Part shown: piece after piece, positions 49,468 to 58,563 of the stretch
Position numbering within the stretch: position 1 is the first letter of the stretch
Layout of the letters: every line of letters starts with the position of its first letter
Assembly: GCF_010692745.1 (NCBI RefSeq)
Contig: NZ_JAAHTB010000002.1
Coordinates: 124,001-188,000, forward strand
From: Methylobacterium sp. BTF04
GTDB taxonomy: Bacteria > Pseudomonadota > Alphaproteobacteria > Rhizobiales > Beijerinckiaceae
DNA length: 64,000 nucleotides
Direction of reading: 5' to 3'
Program-made: the position numbers and the translations under genes
The notes under the pieces: generated by a model
What the model saw: only the letters and a program-made list of their open reading frames with translations
Told to the model about the DNA's origin: nothing
Databases searched by the model: none

Positions 49468-50115
49468 GTGGACAGGGAAGTCTCGGTCGGCTTCGACGCC
49501 GGCTTCCGTCGGACGCTCGCGGACCTGTTCGCGTGGCGACGCGACGTGCGTCGCTTCCGAACCGACCCTGTGCCTGAATCCCTGCTGCGTGAATGCCTGG
49601 CGCTCGCCGAACTCAGCCCATCGGTGGGCAACAGCCAGCCGTGGCGCTTCGTCCGTGTCGCCGATGCGGGCCGGCGCGCGGCCATCGTCGCCAGCTTCGA
49701 GCGCTGCAACGCCCAGGCTGCCGAGGGCTACGAGGCCGAGCGCCGGGACGCCTATATCCGCCTGAAGCTCGCCGGACTGCGCGAGGCGCCGATCCATCTC
49801 GCGGTCTTCAGCGACGAGGCGACGCCGGTAGGGCACGGGCTCGGCCGGGCGACCATGCCGGAGATGCTGCGCTATTCGGTCGTCACCGCCGTGCAGACCT
49901 TCTGGCTCGCCGCCCGCGCTCATGGCCTCGGGGTCGGCTGGGTTTCGATCCTCGAACCGGAGGCGGTCTGCGCCTGCCTCGACGTGCCGTGCGACTGGCA
50001 TCTCGTGGCCTATCTCTGCGTTGGCTACCCGGTGGAGGAGCACATCGACCCCGAACTCGTCCGCCATGGCTGGCAGGCGCGCTTGGGAGAGGGCGCGCAT
50101 CTGATCGAGCGCTGA
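49468..50115 (+). CDS. bluB: 5,6-dimethylbenzimidazole synthase BluB
   Basis: BluB is an FMN-dependent, nitroreductase-fold enzyme that fragments reduced flavin with oxygen to give 5,6-dimethylbenzimidazole, the lower ligand of vitamin B12. Family segments are LFAWRRDVRRFRTDPVPESL, LAELSPSVGNSQPWRFVRV, FNAQAAEGY-like RCNAQAAEGYEAERRDAY, LREAPIHLAVFSD and GLGVGWVSILEPEAVCACLD. The GTG at 49468 (215 residues) has AAGGGAAG just upstream; an ATG at 49411 would add 19. AGGGAAGTCTCG is repeated at 49457-49468 and 49474-49485, overlapping the start. No other cob gene is nearby. Confidence 0.92.
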   Translation: MDREVSVGFDAGFRRTLADLFAWRRDVRRFRTDPVPESLLRECLALAELSPSVGNSQPWRFVRVADAGRRAAIVASFERCNAQAAEGYEAERRDAYIRLKLAGLREAPIHLAVFSDEATPVGHGLGRATMPEMLRYSVVTAVQTFWLAARAHGLGVGWVSILEPEAVCACLDVPCDWHLVAYLCVGYPVEEHIDPELVRHGWQARLGEGAHLIER

Positions 50116-50305
50116 GCGCACCGACACGGTTAGCAAAGCGTCACTGAAACGCGTCGAATCCCAAGTGGACAACCCGGCGATGCTTTACCGCGACGCCGAA
50201 TTTGCACGCCATCTCAAGCCGTTGTCGCGAAACGGTACCGGAACGGCAACCCGCGCCTGCTGACTATCGTGCGGGTAAAGGCAATGCTTTCGGAGACGAT
50301 GACAG

Positions 50306-50821
50306 ATGTTCGGGGATCGGGTTGGGTATATCGGCGCAGCCGCACTTGTGGTCTGCGCGGGTCTGAGTGGCGCGCCGGCAGCGGCGCGCGAAGTGGTCGC
50401 CTTCCATGAGGGCGTGATGCCCGGCTCCGTGGTCATTCGCACCGCCGAGCGCCGGCTCTATCTCGTCAATGGCGACGGGACCGCCATTCGCTATCCGGTG
50501 GCGGTGGGCAAGCCCGGCAAGCAGTGGACTGGAGCTACCAAGATCGACGGCAAGTTCGTGGAGCCGGCCTGGTCGCCGCCGCGCGAGGTCAAGCGCGACA
50601 ACCCACGGCTCCCCTCAGTGATCGCCGGCGGCTCGCCGCACAACCCGATGGGCTCGGCGGCGATGACGCTCTCGGGCGGCGAATATGCGATCCACGGCAC
50701 CAACCGGCCCAACTCGATCGGGACCTACGCGTCGTATGGCTGCATCCGGATGTTCAATCAGGACGTGGTCGATCTCTACGATCGCGTTTCGGTCGGCACG
50801 CAGGTCTACGTGGTGCGCTGA
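50306..50821 (+). CDS. L,D-transpeptidase (YkuD domain)
   Basis: This secreted enzyme of 171 residues is expected to make 3-3 cross-links in peptidoglycan or attach proteins to it. A signal peptide (AAALVVCAGLSGAPAAARE) precedes a YkuD domain with VIRTAERRLYLVNGDGTAIR, NPMGSAAMTL, and the active site IHGTNRPNSIGTYASYGCIR with the catalytic His and Cys. The length is close to the minimal one-domain enzymes common as multiple paralogues in Rhizobiales. It stands alone: bluB is 190 bp upstream and the cupin gene is convergent. Confidence 0.93.
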   Translation: MFGDRVGYIGAAALVVCAGLSGAPAAAREVVAFHEGVMPGSVVIRTAERRLYLVNGDGTAIRYPVAVGKPGKQWTGATKIDGKFVEPAWSPPREVKRDNPRLPSVIAGGSPHNPMGSAAMTLSGGEYAIHGTNRPNSIGTYASYGCIRMFNQDVVDLYDRVSVGTQVYVVR

Positions 50822-50875
50822 CCGGCACCGGTCGTCGGGACATGCCCGGCGACCGCCTGCTGCTTGATCCTGGTG

Positions 50876-51187
50876 TTACTTGGCCGGGGGAGACGTCGCC
50901 TCGATCGCCGTGAACGCCTCGAGGATTGTGTAGGTATGCTCGGCATCTGCCGGCACCAGCCAGGAATCGCCGGGGACCAGCGTCACCGTCTCGCCGCCGA
51001 CCATGAGTTCGGCCTTGCCGGAGATCACGTATCCCACCGTCTCGTAGGGGCGCTTCACGCTCGGCTTGTCGGAAGTGGGCGGCTCCTCCCGCCACATCCG
51101 CATGGCGACCGCATGGCCGGCGGCCAGGGCGATCTCGCCGTGGGGGCCTTCGCTGGCCGTGTGGCTCGAAATCTTGGTGACGGGCAT
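50876..51187 (-). CDS. Cupin-domain protein
   Basis: This 103-residue single-domain cupin is cytoplasmic, with no signal peptide. The beta-barrel is read from RPYETVGYVISGKAELMVGG (cupin motif 1 region) and LVPGDSWLVPADAEHTYTIL (motif 2, with Pro-Gly-Asp and His). Motif 1 lacks the usual HxH pair, having only a Tyr/Glu, so metal binding may be incomplete and an enzymatic role is doubtful. The start at 51187 (MPVTKISSHTASEG) fits a family of small stress-type cupins. It is convergent with the L,D-transpeptidase gene. Confidence 0.82.
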   Translation of the reverse strand: MPVTKISSHTASEGPHGEIALAAGHAVAMRMWREEPPTSDKPSVKRPYETVGYVISGKAELMVGGETVTLVPGDSWLVPADAEHTYTILEAFTAIEATSPPAK

Positions 51188-51282
51188 CGCGGGCGTCCTT
51201 TGTGTGTCTTCGTCCACCTCAACAGGACGCGGATGCGGACGTTCCGGCACAATCGGTGGATACCCGGCCCGATGCCTGCGGC

Positions 51283-51561
51283 TCAAAAGTCGACGGCGAT
51301 GCCCTTGATCTCCCAATCGGCATAGCGCACCGGCTCGAGCCCGCCGCGCCCCTGACGCTCGCGGGTGGCGGCGATCCCCGCGGCGCGCGCATCGATCTCG
51401 GACCGGCGAAGGGCGGCTTCGGCCAACGCGCGCTCGGCCGCCGGGGCCAGCGTGCGGGGGGGTGCGGTCTGGTTTTCGCTCGCGTCCGGATTTTTCGGGT
51501 CGTCTTGCTTTTTCGGGTCGTCTTGCTTTTTCGCGTCGTCCTGCATCGTCATGGCTTGCAT
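51283..51561 (-). CDS. DUF1674 protein, succinate dehydrogenase assembly factor 4 homologue
   Basis: The C-terminus GLEPVRYADWEIKGIAVDF is the DUF1674 signature found in mitochondrial SDHAF4 (Sdh8), which protects and helps mature the flavoprotein SdhA. A charged helical region (ERALAEAALRRSEIDARA) precedes it. The N-terminal 30 residues are a low-complexity tract made from a hexapeptide repeat, QDDPKK. Starts at 51561, 51552 and 51546 are all possible; 51561 gives 92 residues. It is divergent from rsmB, the usual Rhizobiales arrangement. Confidence 0.85.
   Translation of the reverse strand: MQAMTMQDDAKKQDDPKKQDDPKNPDASENQTAPPRTLAPAAERALAEAALRRSEIDARAAGIAATRERQGRGGLEPVRYADWEIKGIAVDF
51491..51544. 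repeat. 18-bp tandem repeat, three units, inside the DUF1674 gene
   Basis: TTTTTCGGGTCGTCTTGC occurs at 51491-51508 and identically at 51509-51526; a third unit at 51527-51544 has two mismatches. On the minus strand each unit encodes six residues, giving QDDAKK, QDDPKK, QDDPKN. The in-frame length means copy-number changes would add or remove six residues without a frameshift. Confidence 0.9.
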
Positions 51562-51638
51562 CTCGGAGTGACGGGTGGAAGGGCATCGCTCAGGATGCCT
51601 GCCGCAGCGCGGGCGTGTATTCAACGAAGGTGGCATTC

Positions 51639-53009
51639 ATGGCTATTCGCCGCAACGCGGACGGGCCGGTAACGGCAATCGACCGCACCGTCGGGGGCTT
51701 GGCCGCCCGGCAGGTCGCCCATGGCGCGGTCGCCGACCTCCTCGGTAACACCCACGCCTTCGCGCTGGAGGATGCTCTGGTTCAGGCCGGACGCCATGCC
51801 GGGCTCGACGGACCCGATACGGCGCTGGCGCGCGCCATCGCGACGGCGACGTTCCGCCGCTTCGGGTTCCTGCGCACCATTCTGGCCGCACGCCTCTCGC
51901 AGGGGCTACCGGAAGACAATCCGCGCCTCGTCGCATTACTCGCCACGGGCGCGGCCCAGATCCTCGACCTCAACGTGCCGGACCACGCCGCGGTCGACCT
52001 CGGGGTCCGCATCGCCAAGGGCGACCCGCAGCTCCAGCACCTCGCCGGCCTCGTGAACGCGGTCCTGCGCCGGATCGTGCGCGAGCGCGCCGAAATCCTC
52101 GCAGCGATGACCGATCCGTTGAGTGACAACACCCCGGACTGGCTCGCCCATCGCTGGCGGACTATCTACGGCCCGGAGATGGCGCAGGCCATCGCCACCG
52201 CCCATCTCGGCGGAGCCGCCCTCGACCTCACCGTGAAGGGCTCTCCCACTGAGTGGGCCGAGCGGCTCGGCGGCGTCGCCCTGCCCACCGGCAGCGTACG
52301 TCTGCACGAAGTGCGCTCCAGCGTTTCCGAGCTTCCCGGCTATGCCGAGGGAGCGTGGTGGGTGCAGGATGCGGCGGCCGCGATCCCCGCCCGCCTGCTG
52401 GCGGTGCAGCCGGGCGAACGTGTCGCCGACCTATGCGCCGCACCGGGCGGAAAGACCGCGCAGCTCGCCGCGGCCGGCGCGAGCGTGGTGGCGGTGGACC
52501 GCTCGGAATCACGCCTCGAGCGCTTGCGCGAAAACCTCGCCCGCCTCGGCTTCGAGGCCGAGATCCGCGTCGCCGACGCCATGACGATGACGGAGGAGGG
52601 GAGCTTCGACGCCGTGCTCCTCGATGCGCCGTGCTCGGCCACCGGCACCATCCGCCGCCATCCCGACGTCGCCTGGACCAAGAGCTCCACCGATATCGCG
52701 CGCCTGTCCGGGCTGCAGCGCCGCCTCCTCGACAAGGCGGCGACGTTGGTCCGGCCCGGGGGACGCCTCGTCTATTGCACCTGCTCGCTGGAACGCGAGG
52801 AAGGCGAGGCGCAGATCAGCGCCTTCCTGGCACGCAACGCCGCCTTCGAGCGCGTACCGGTGGAGGCGGCGGACCTCGGCGGTCTGGCAGAGCCTATCGA
52901 TGGGAACGGCGATCTGCGGGCGTTGCCCGCGCATCTCTCCGGCACCGCACCCGAGATGCGGGGCGGTCTCGACGGCTTTTTCGCGAGCCGGCTGCGCCAC
53001 AAGGCCTGA
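51639..53009 (+). CDS. rsmB: 16S rRNA m5C967 methyltransferase RsmB
   Basis: RsmB methylates C967 of 16S rRNA with S-adenosylmethionine. The 456-residue protein has an N-terminal NusB-like helical RNA-binding domain (to about residue 150, with GAAQILDLNVPDHAAVDLGV) and a Rossmann methyltransferase domain: VADLCAAPGGKTAQLAA binds SAM, DAPCSATGTIRRHPDVAW carries the first Cys and VYCTCSLEREEGE the catalytic Cys. AAGGTGG lies close upstream of the ATG at 51639. It could be another NOL1/NOP2/Sun RNA methyltransferase of similar architecture, but the NusB domain favours RsmB. Confidence 0.92.
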   Translation: MAIRRNADGPVTAIDRTVGGLAARQVAHGAVADLLGNTHAFALEDALVQAGRHAGLDGPDTALARAIATATFRRFGFLRTILAARLSQGLPEDNPRLVALLATGAAQILDLNVPDHAAVDLGVRIAKGDPQLQHLAGLVNAVLRRIVRERAEILAAMTDPLSDNTPDWLAHRWRTIYGPEMAQAIATAHLGGAALDLTVKGSPTEWAERLGGVALPTGSVRLHEVRSSVSELPGYAEGAWWVQDAAAAIPARLLAVQPGERVADLCAAPGGKTAQLAAAGASVVAVDRSESRLERLRENLARLGFEAEIRVADAMTMTEEGSFDAVLLDAPCSATGTIRRHPDVAWTKSSTDIARLSGLQRRLLDKAATLVRPGGRLVYCTCSLEREEGEAQISAFLARNAAFERVPVEAADLGGLAEPIDGNGDLRALPAHLSGTAPEMRGGLDGFFASRLRHKA

Positions 53010-53149
53010 GCCGCAAGCGCTCCGAGGCGTCGCAGCGGAAAACTGCGAAGCCGGTCCGGATCGCACACGCACGGTTCCCCGGCGCGACCGATGGATGAAC
53101 CGGACCGACGCTTGGTTGTTAGTCCTGCAGAAGAAGCAGGAAACACACG

Positions 53150-53284
53150 ATGCGGACGAAGTGGATGACGTTGGCTGAGATAGCGTTGGACCGGCACATC
53201 ACGCTGGATGAAGCACGGCGCCTCATCGATACGACGCATTGCCCGGCTGTCTTCAAGACCCACGAGACTCTCTACCTGCTCTGA
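53150..53284 (+). CDS. Small protein, 44 residues, unknown function
   Basis: The ATG at 53150 has AGCAGGAAA upstream as ribosome-binding site and is read for 44 codons to TGA at 53282-53284; an intrinsic terminator follows 22 bases later. The product begins MRTKWMTLAEIALDRHITLD and ends ETLYLL. The LAEIA...ITLDEARRLID pattern resembles a short helix-turn-helix, and the PAVFK...LYLL end resembles a strand pair, somewhat like excisionase-type winged helices. That resemblance is inference only. It is a monocistronic unit between rsmB and the heparinase-family gene. Confidence 0.6.
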   Translation: MRTKWMTLAEIALDRHITLDEARRLIDTTHCPAVFKTHETLYLL

Positions 53285-53306
53285 TCCTTTCGCCCGCACG
53301 ATGACG

Positions 53307-53340
53307 AAGCCCACCGGCACCGGCCGTGTGGGCTTTTTGT
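53307..53340 (+). terminator. Intrinsic terminator after the 44-residue gene
   Basis: AAGCCCAC (53307-53314) pairs with GTGGGCTT (53328-53335), with CGG/CCG pairing possible inside, and TTTTG follows directly. It lies 22 bases after the TGA at 53284. Confidence 0.88.
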
Positions 53341-53477
53341 TTGCTCTTCTGGGCGGGATCGACTCGGCGGGCCGTTTGAGGTTAACCGCGAGTTAAGACG
53401 CATGGCCTAGGTTCATCGATCAAGACGTCCGATCGCGGGCGCCCGTCGCGCGCGTTCGGCCGGCATAAGGAGAGTGC

Positions 53478-55208
53478 GTGCGTTGGGGGGCTGATCGCTG
53501 GCGCTTCTATCGGCTGATCGGGCGCGAAATCGCCAGCTCGGTTCGTGGAACCTACGCGCGGCTGAGTGGCCGCCCGGACATCCTGGCACGCGCCCGCGTC
53601 ACCGGTCTCGTCATCGCGCCGCATGACCTGCGCACCAGCGACGCGACCTTCGCGGACGATATCTATGCGGGCCTGTTCGTCTTCGCCGGTCGCTCGCTCT
53701 CGGTGAGCGGACGCTCGCCGTTCGACTATGCGCCGCCTTCGCCGGAATGGGCCGCTGCGCTCTATGGCTTCGGCTGGCTGCGTCACTTGCGGGCGGCCGA
53801 CACGGCGCTCGCCCGCGCCAATGCCCGCGCCTTCGTGGCGGATTTCATGGCGGGGCGGGGCGATTCCAGCCTCGCCAAGCCGACTCCCGTGGCTGCGCGG
53901 CGGCTGATCGCCTTTCTGTGCCAATCGCCTCTGGTACTGGAAGGGGCCGACCACGCCTTCTACCAGACCTTCCTCAAGACCATCGGCCGGACGGCGCGCG
54001 ACCTCGAAGGCGACCTGCGTCGGGGCATCTCGCCCCAGACCCGCCTGCTCGCAGCGGTGGCGCTCTGCTATGCCGGCCTGTGCTGCGAGGGCATCCAACC
54101 GATCCTGCGCAGGTCGACCCGCATCCTCGTGCGCGAACTCGATCGGCAGATCATGCGCGACGGCGGCCATCGCAGCCGCGATCCGCGCTTCGCCATGGAG
54201 TTGCTGCTCGACCTGCTGCCCCTGCGCCAGAGCTTCCTCAGCCGCAGCGTCGATCCGCCGGAAGCGCTGCTGCACGCCATCGACCGGATGCTGCCGCTGT
54301 TGCGCCTCCTGCGGCATGCCGATGCGTCGCTCAGCCATTTCAACGGCATGGGCGCCACGGCGGCCGACCACCTTGCCACCCTGCTCGTCTATGACGGCGC
54401 CCTGGCGCAACCGATGATGCACGCCCCGAATTCCGGCTACGAGCGCCTGGAAGCCGGCCGCATCCTGGTGGTCGCAGATGTGGGGGCGCCGCCGCCGCTC
54501 CCCGATTCGATCAATGCGGGGGCCGGCTGCCTCTCGTTCGAGATGTCGAGCGGGCCGCAACGCATCGTCATCAATTGCGGCCTGCCCGCGAGCGGCCCCG
54601 AATTGCGCCGGCTCGCCCGCAGCACCGCAGCCCACTCCACCGCGACAGTGGCCGATTCCTCGTCGTGCCGATTCCTGGCCGGCGGCGGCGCCTGGTACGA
54701 GCGCTGGGCTGTGGGCTGGCTCGCCGACCGGATCGGCCCGGTCATTTTGCGCGGACCGCAGGCGGTGAAGGCCGAGCGCTCGTCGGAAGGCGGATCAACC
54801 ATCCTCGCCGCCCGTCACGACGGCTACGCCCGCGATTTCGGCATCGTCCACGAGCGCCGCTGGCGCCTCGGTTCCGGCGGCTCCCTCGTCGAGGGTGAGG
54901 ACGCATTCGTTCGCACGGAGGGCAAGACCCGCCACCGCCCGCACGAAGTCGCCATCCGCTTCCATCTCCACCCGGCCATCGTCGCGCGTGGCCTCGACGA
55001 TGGCCGCCTCGAACTGGTGTTGCCCGTGGGCGAGGTCTGGCACTTCGGTGCGGAGGGCGCCGACCTGGCGCTCGAGGAGAGCGTGTATTTCGCCGGGCTG
55101 ACCGGCGCCCGCCGCACCGACCAGATCGTTCTGTACGTCACGGTGGCCGACGGGGCGCGGGTGCGCTGGGGCTTCGTGCGGGCACCGGCCCGCGAGTCCA
55201 TCGCCTGA
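53478..55208 (+). CDS. Heparinase II/III family protein
   Basis: This 576-residue protein has an all-helical N-terminal half (ARLSGRPDILARARVTG ... SHFNGMGATAADHLATLLVY) and a beta-sheet C-terminal half (PQRIVINCGLPASGPELRRL, then STAAHSTATVADSSSCRF, and SRHDGYARDFGIVHERRW-like sequence), matching heparinase II/III lyases. FNGMGAT and AAHSTATV-type segments are conserved in the alphaproteobacterial branch found next to rsmB and purH. No signal peptide is obvious, so the substrate is unlikely to be external heparin; an envelope polysaccharide is a guess. The GTG at 53478 has AAGGAGA just upstream. purH follows. Confidence 0.88.
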   Translation: MRWGADRWRFYRLIGREIASSVRGTYARLSGRPDILARARVTGLVIAPHDLRTSDATFADDIYAGLFVFAGRSLSVSGRSPFDYAPPSPEWAAALYGFGWLRHLRAADTALARANARAFVADFMAGRGDSSLAKPTPVAARRLIAFLCQSPLVLEGADHAFYQTFLKTIGRTARDLEGDLRRGISPQTRLLAAVALCYAGLCCEGIQPILRRSTRILVRELDRQIMRDGGHRSRDPRFAMELLLDLLPLRQSFLSRSVDPPEALLHAIDRMLPLLRLLRHADASLSHFNGMGATAADHLATLLVYDGALAQPMMHAPNSGYERLEAGRILVVADVGAPPPLPDSINAGAGCLSFEMSSGPQRIVINCGLPASGPELRRLARSTAAHSTATVADSSSCRFLAGGGAWYERWAVGWLADRIGPVILRGPQAVKAERSSEGGSTILAARHDGYARDFGIVHERRWRLGSGGSLVEGEDAFVRTEGKTRHRPHEVAIRFHLHPAIVARGLDDGRLELVLPVGEVWHFGAEGADLALEESVYFAGLTGARRTDQIVLYVTVADGARVRWGFVRAPARESIA

Positions 55209-55389
55209 CGCCGCGGCAAAACCGAGAACCGTCGGCGTCGGACCGGATGCAATCTCGGCTCTGGCGACCTAACGGCTGTCATTCCCGACGCTATTGTCCC
55301 GCGCCAACCGCGCCGCACCCTGGCCGAAAAGGCGGATTTCGTGTTACGCGCCCGGCCATTCCATTGTTTGCGGACCGGGCGGATCTTCC

Positions 55390-56988
55390 ATGTCGCATGA
55401 TCAGGTGCGGGTGACCCGTGCGCTTCTCTCGGTCTCGGACAAGACCGGGCTCGTCGACTTTGCCGCGGCGTTATCACGCCTCGGCATCGCTCTCGTCTCC
55501 ACCGGGGGCACCCACAAGGCCCTGCGCGACGCCGGCCTGCCGGTCACCGAGGTGGCGGACCTCACCGGCTTCCCCGAGATGATGGATGGGCGGGTGAAAA
55601 CCCTCCATCCGGCGGTCCATGGCGGATTGCTCGCCGTGCGCGACAACCCCGAGCATCAGGCGGCGCTCGCCGCCCACGGGATCGGCGTCATCGATCTCCT
55701 CGTGGTCAACCTGTACCCGTTCGAGGCCACCATCGCGAAGGAGGCGTCCTACGACGACTGTGTCGAGAACATCGATGTAGGTGGTCCGGCGATGATCCGC
55801 GGGGCCGCCAAGAACCACGCGGACGTGGCGGTGGTGGTGGATGTCGCCGACTATTCGGCGATCCTCGGCGAGTTGGAGGCGAATGCCGGTACGCTCGGTG
55901 AAGCGACCCGCCGCGCGCTGGCCGGCAAGGCCTTCGCCCGCACCGCATCCTACGATGCCGCCATCGCCAATTGGCTCGCCGGGCAGACCGCCGCCGAGGC
56001 GGCTCCGGCGTTCCGGGCCTTCGGCGGCAGCCTCGCCCAATCCCTGCGCTATGGCGAGAACCCCCATCAGCGGGCGGCGTTCTACCGGGCACCGGGCCTC
56101 GTCCGGCCGGGTGTCGCCAGCGCGCGCCAGCTCCAGGGCAAGGAATTGTCCTACAACAACCTCAACGACACCGACGCCGCCTACGAATGCGTGGCGGAGT
56201 TCGACCCGGCCCGCATCGCGGCGGTGGCGATCATCAAGCATGCCAACCCGTGCGGCGTCGCCGAGGGTGCGAGCCTGGTCGAGGCCTACGAGCGGGCCCT
56301 CGCCTGCGACCCGACCTCGGCCTTCGGCGGCGTCGTCGCGCTCAATCGTACCCTTGATGCCGAGGCCGCCGCCAAGATCGTCGAGATCTTCACCGAGGTC
56401 ATCATCGCGCCGGATGCGACCGACGAGGCCATCGCCATCGTCGCCGGCAAGAAGAACCTCCGGCTGCTGCTCGCCGGGCGCCTGCCCGATCCGCGTGGGG
56501 CGGGCGAGACGGTCAAGACGCTCTCGGGCGGCTTCCTGGTTCAGGGGCGCGACAACGCGGTGGTCGACGACATGCCGCTCACGGTGGTGACACGGCGCAC
56601 GCCCACCGCGCAGGAATATGCCGACCTGCGCTTTGCCTACCGCATCGCCAAGCACGTGAAGTCGAACGCCATCGTCTACGCCCGCGACGGCGCTACGGTG
56701 GGCATCGGCGCCGGGCAGATGTCGCGGGTGGATTCCTCGCGCATCGCCGCCTGGAAGGCCGCCGAGGGCGCTAAACGCATTGGTGCCGCGGAGAGCCTCG
56801 CCAAGGGGTCGGTGGTGGCCTCCGATGCGTTCTTCCCCTTCGCGGACGGGCTGATCGCGGCGGCCGAGGCCGGCGCCACGGCGGTGATCCAGCCGGGCGG
56901 ATCGATGCGTGACGACGCGGTCATCCGCGCCGCCGACGAGGCTGGTCTCGCGATGGTGTTTACAGGCCATCGCCACTTCCGGCACTGA
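55390..56988 (+). CDS. purH: Bifunctional AICAR transformylase / IMP cyclohydrolase PurH
   Basis: PurH carries out the last two steps of IMP synthesis. The 532-residue protein has an N-terminal MGS-like cyclohydrolase domain ([48 protein letters not shown]) and a C-terminal transformylase domain ([44 protein letters not shown] with the catalytic Lys-His, and [12 protein letters not shown]). The ATG at 55390 is the family start. AICAR also arises from HisH/HisF, linking it with the histidine genes. Confidence 0.97.
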   Translation: MSHDQVRVTRALLSVSDKTGLVDFAAALSRLGIALVSTGGTHKALRDAGLPVTEVADLTGFPEMMDGRVKTLHPAVHGGLLAVRDNPEHQAALAAHGIGVIDLLVVNLYPFEATIAKEASYDDCVENIDVGGPAMIRGAAKNHADVAVVVDVADYSAILGELEANAGTLGEATRRALAGKAFARTASYDAAIANWLAGQTAAEAAPAFRAFGGSLAQSLRYGENPHQRAAFYRAPGLVRPGVASARQLQGKELSYNNLNDTDAAYECVAEFDPARIAAVAIIKHANPCGVAEGASLVEAYERALACDPTSAFGGVVALNRTLDAEAAAKIVEIFTEVIIAPDATDEAIAIVAGKKNLRLLLAGRLPDPRGAGETVKTLSGGFLVQGRDNAVVDDMPLTVVTRRTPTAQEYADLRFAYRIAKHVKSNAIVYARDGATVGIGAGQMSRVDSSRIAAWKAAEGAKRIGAAESLAKGSVVASDAFFPFADGLIAAAEAGATAVIQPGGSMRDDAVIRAADEAGLAMVFTGHRHFRH

Positions 56989-57046
56989 TGATGCGCGGGT
57001 CGCGCGGTGAATGGCTGCACGCTCCGCCTTGCCGAGGTTTTCTATC

Positions 57047-58414
57047 ATGAACGACATTCAGATTTCGTCCGACCGCGCCGCGCGCCGCGCGGCCGGCAAG
57101 CGCCTACGCCAAGCGGTGCCGCGGGAATCCCACGCCGATTGGCAGCCTGCACCGGGCCGGGATCCGCTTGCCATTCTCGCACAGGGCGATGATGGCCGGC
57201 TGGTTGCGCTGATCCCGCTTCGGTATGAGCGGATGCGTGCCAACCCCTTTGCCTTCCTGCGTGGGGCCGCCGCCGTGATGGTGGCCGACCTCGTGGGAGT
57301 CCCCGCTCCGGGCATCCCGGTTCAGGCCTGCGGCGACTGCCACATCGGCAATTTCGGCGTGTATCGCAGCCCTGAGGGGCTGACCCTGTTCGACATCAAC
57401 GACTTCGACGAGACGCTCTGGAACGTCGATTTCACCGTCGACGTGAAGCGCCTCGCGGCCAGCGTCGCCATCGCCGCCTTCGCGCAGGGTGAGGACAAGG
57501 CGCGCAGCGCAGCCCGGGCGAGCGTCTGCGCCTATCGCGAGCACATGCGCGAGTTGTCGGACCTCGCACCGCTGGCGATCTGGCATAGCCGGATCGACCT
57601 CGACCATGAAGTCGGGGTCCTGGGCGATCGGGATCTGTGTCGACGCCTCCTGTCGGAGGCATCGACCGAGACCGCCGACGGCCTCAGCCACGGCGACGCA
57701 CCGAGCCTCGATCAGGCCAAGCTCCAGTCTGATCCGCCGCAATGGGCGATTGCGGAGAAAGCACCGACGATCTTCCACGAAGGCCCGAACGGATTGACCG
57801 AGGCGGTGGAGGAGGCCAGGGCGGCGCTCCTCACCTATCCGCAGAGCCTCACCGCCGACCGCAATCTACTGGCCTTGCGGTACGCGCTGCGCGATGTCGC
57901 CTTCAAGGTCGTGGGGATCGGCTCGGTGGGCACGGTCTGCGCCGTCGGCGTCTATGCGGACGCAGACGGGGCGCCCCTCTTCCTGCAGATCAAGGAAGCC
58001 CGGCCATCGGTGCTGGCGCCGCTCGCGCTGAGTCCGTTCTTCCTCGGCTCCGAAGGCCAGCGTGTCATCGACGGGCAGCGCATCATGCAGGCGGCGAGCG
58101 ACCCGTTCCTCGGAACGGCGCAGTCCCAGACGAGTGGCCGCTCCTATTACGTGCGCCAACTCAAGAACAAGAAGCTCTCGGCCGTGACCGGTATCCTCTC
58201 GGAGAGTGGTCCGAAGGCCTATGCCCGTCTGTGTGGCACCACCCTCGCGCGCGCGCATGCCCGCTCGGGCGACGCGGCGATGATCACCGGGTACCTCGGC
58301 AAGGGATCGGCCTTCGACAAGGCCGTCGCCGAATTCGCCATACGCTACGCCAAGCAGACCGTGGCGGACCATGCGCTGCTGTCCGAGCACGCGCCGAGCA
58401 CCGCGCAAGCCTGA
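57047..58414 (+). CDS. DUF2252 family protein
   Basis: This 455-residue cytoplasmic protein belongs to DUF2252, which appears distantly related to aminoglycoside-phosphotransferase-like kinases. The motif QACGDCHIGNFGVYRSPEGL followed by FDINDFDETLWNVDFTVDVK resembles a kinase catalytic loop (HxxN) and metal-binding Asp. Other family parts are RMRANPFAFLRGAAAVM, VGIGSVGTVCAVGV (Gly-rich) and LARAHARSGDAAMITGYLG. The ATG at 57047 has GAGG nine bases upstream; an ATG at 57011 is also in frame. The substrate is unknown. It ends before a large palindromic terminator. Confidence 0.9.
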   Translation: MNDIQISSDRAARRAAGKRLRQAVPRESHADWQPAPGRDPLAILAQGDDGRLVALIPLRYERMRANPFAFLRGAAAVMVADLVGVPAPGIPVQACGDCHIGNFGVYRSPEGLTLFDINDFDETLWNVDFTVDVKRLAASVAIAAFAQGEDKARSAARASVCAYREHMRELSDLAPLAIWHSRIDLDHEVGVLGDRDLCRRLLSEASTETADGLSHGDAPSLDQAKLQSDPPQWAIAEKAPTIFHEGPNGLTEAVEEARAALLTYPQSLTADRNLLALRYALRDVAFKVVGIGSVGTVCAVGVYADADGAPLFLQIKEARPSVLAPLALSPFFLGSEGQRVIDGQRIMQAASDPFLGTAQSQTSGRSYYVRQLKNKKLSAVTGILSESGPKAYARLCGTTLARAHARSGDAAMITGYLGKGSAFDKAVAEFAIRYAKQTVADHALLSEHAPSTAQA

Positions 58415-58474
58415 GCGCGCCGCCTGCGACCGATCCGGTTCGGGGCGAAGCGGCGGTCCGAAACATCAGTCAAA

Positions 58475-58517
58475 AACGAGAAACGCGCGGGAGGCATCCT
58501 CCCGCGCGTTTCTCGTT
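58475..58517. terminator. Bidirectional terminator with a perfect 20-bp stem
   Basis: Bases 58475-58494 are perfectly complementary to 58498-58517, with only CAT between them. The outer part is A-rich on the left and T-rich on the right, so it can act for both the DUF2252 gene (plus) and actP (minus), which converge here. Confidence 0.88.
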
Positions 58518-58563
58518 ATGAGCAAGATGGGCCGCCGCGCGAACGGCGGCCCGACTGGTGTGA

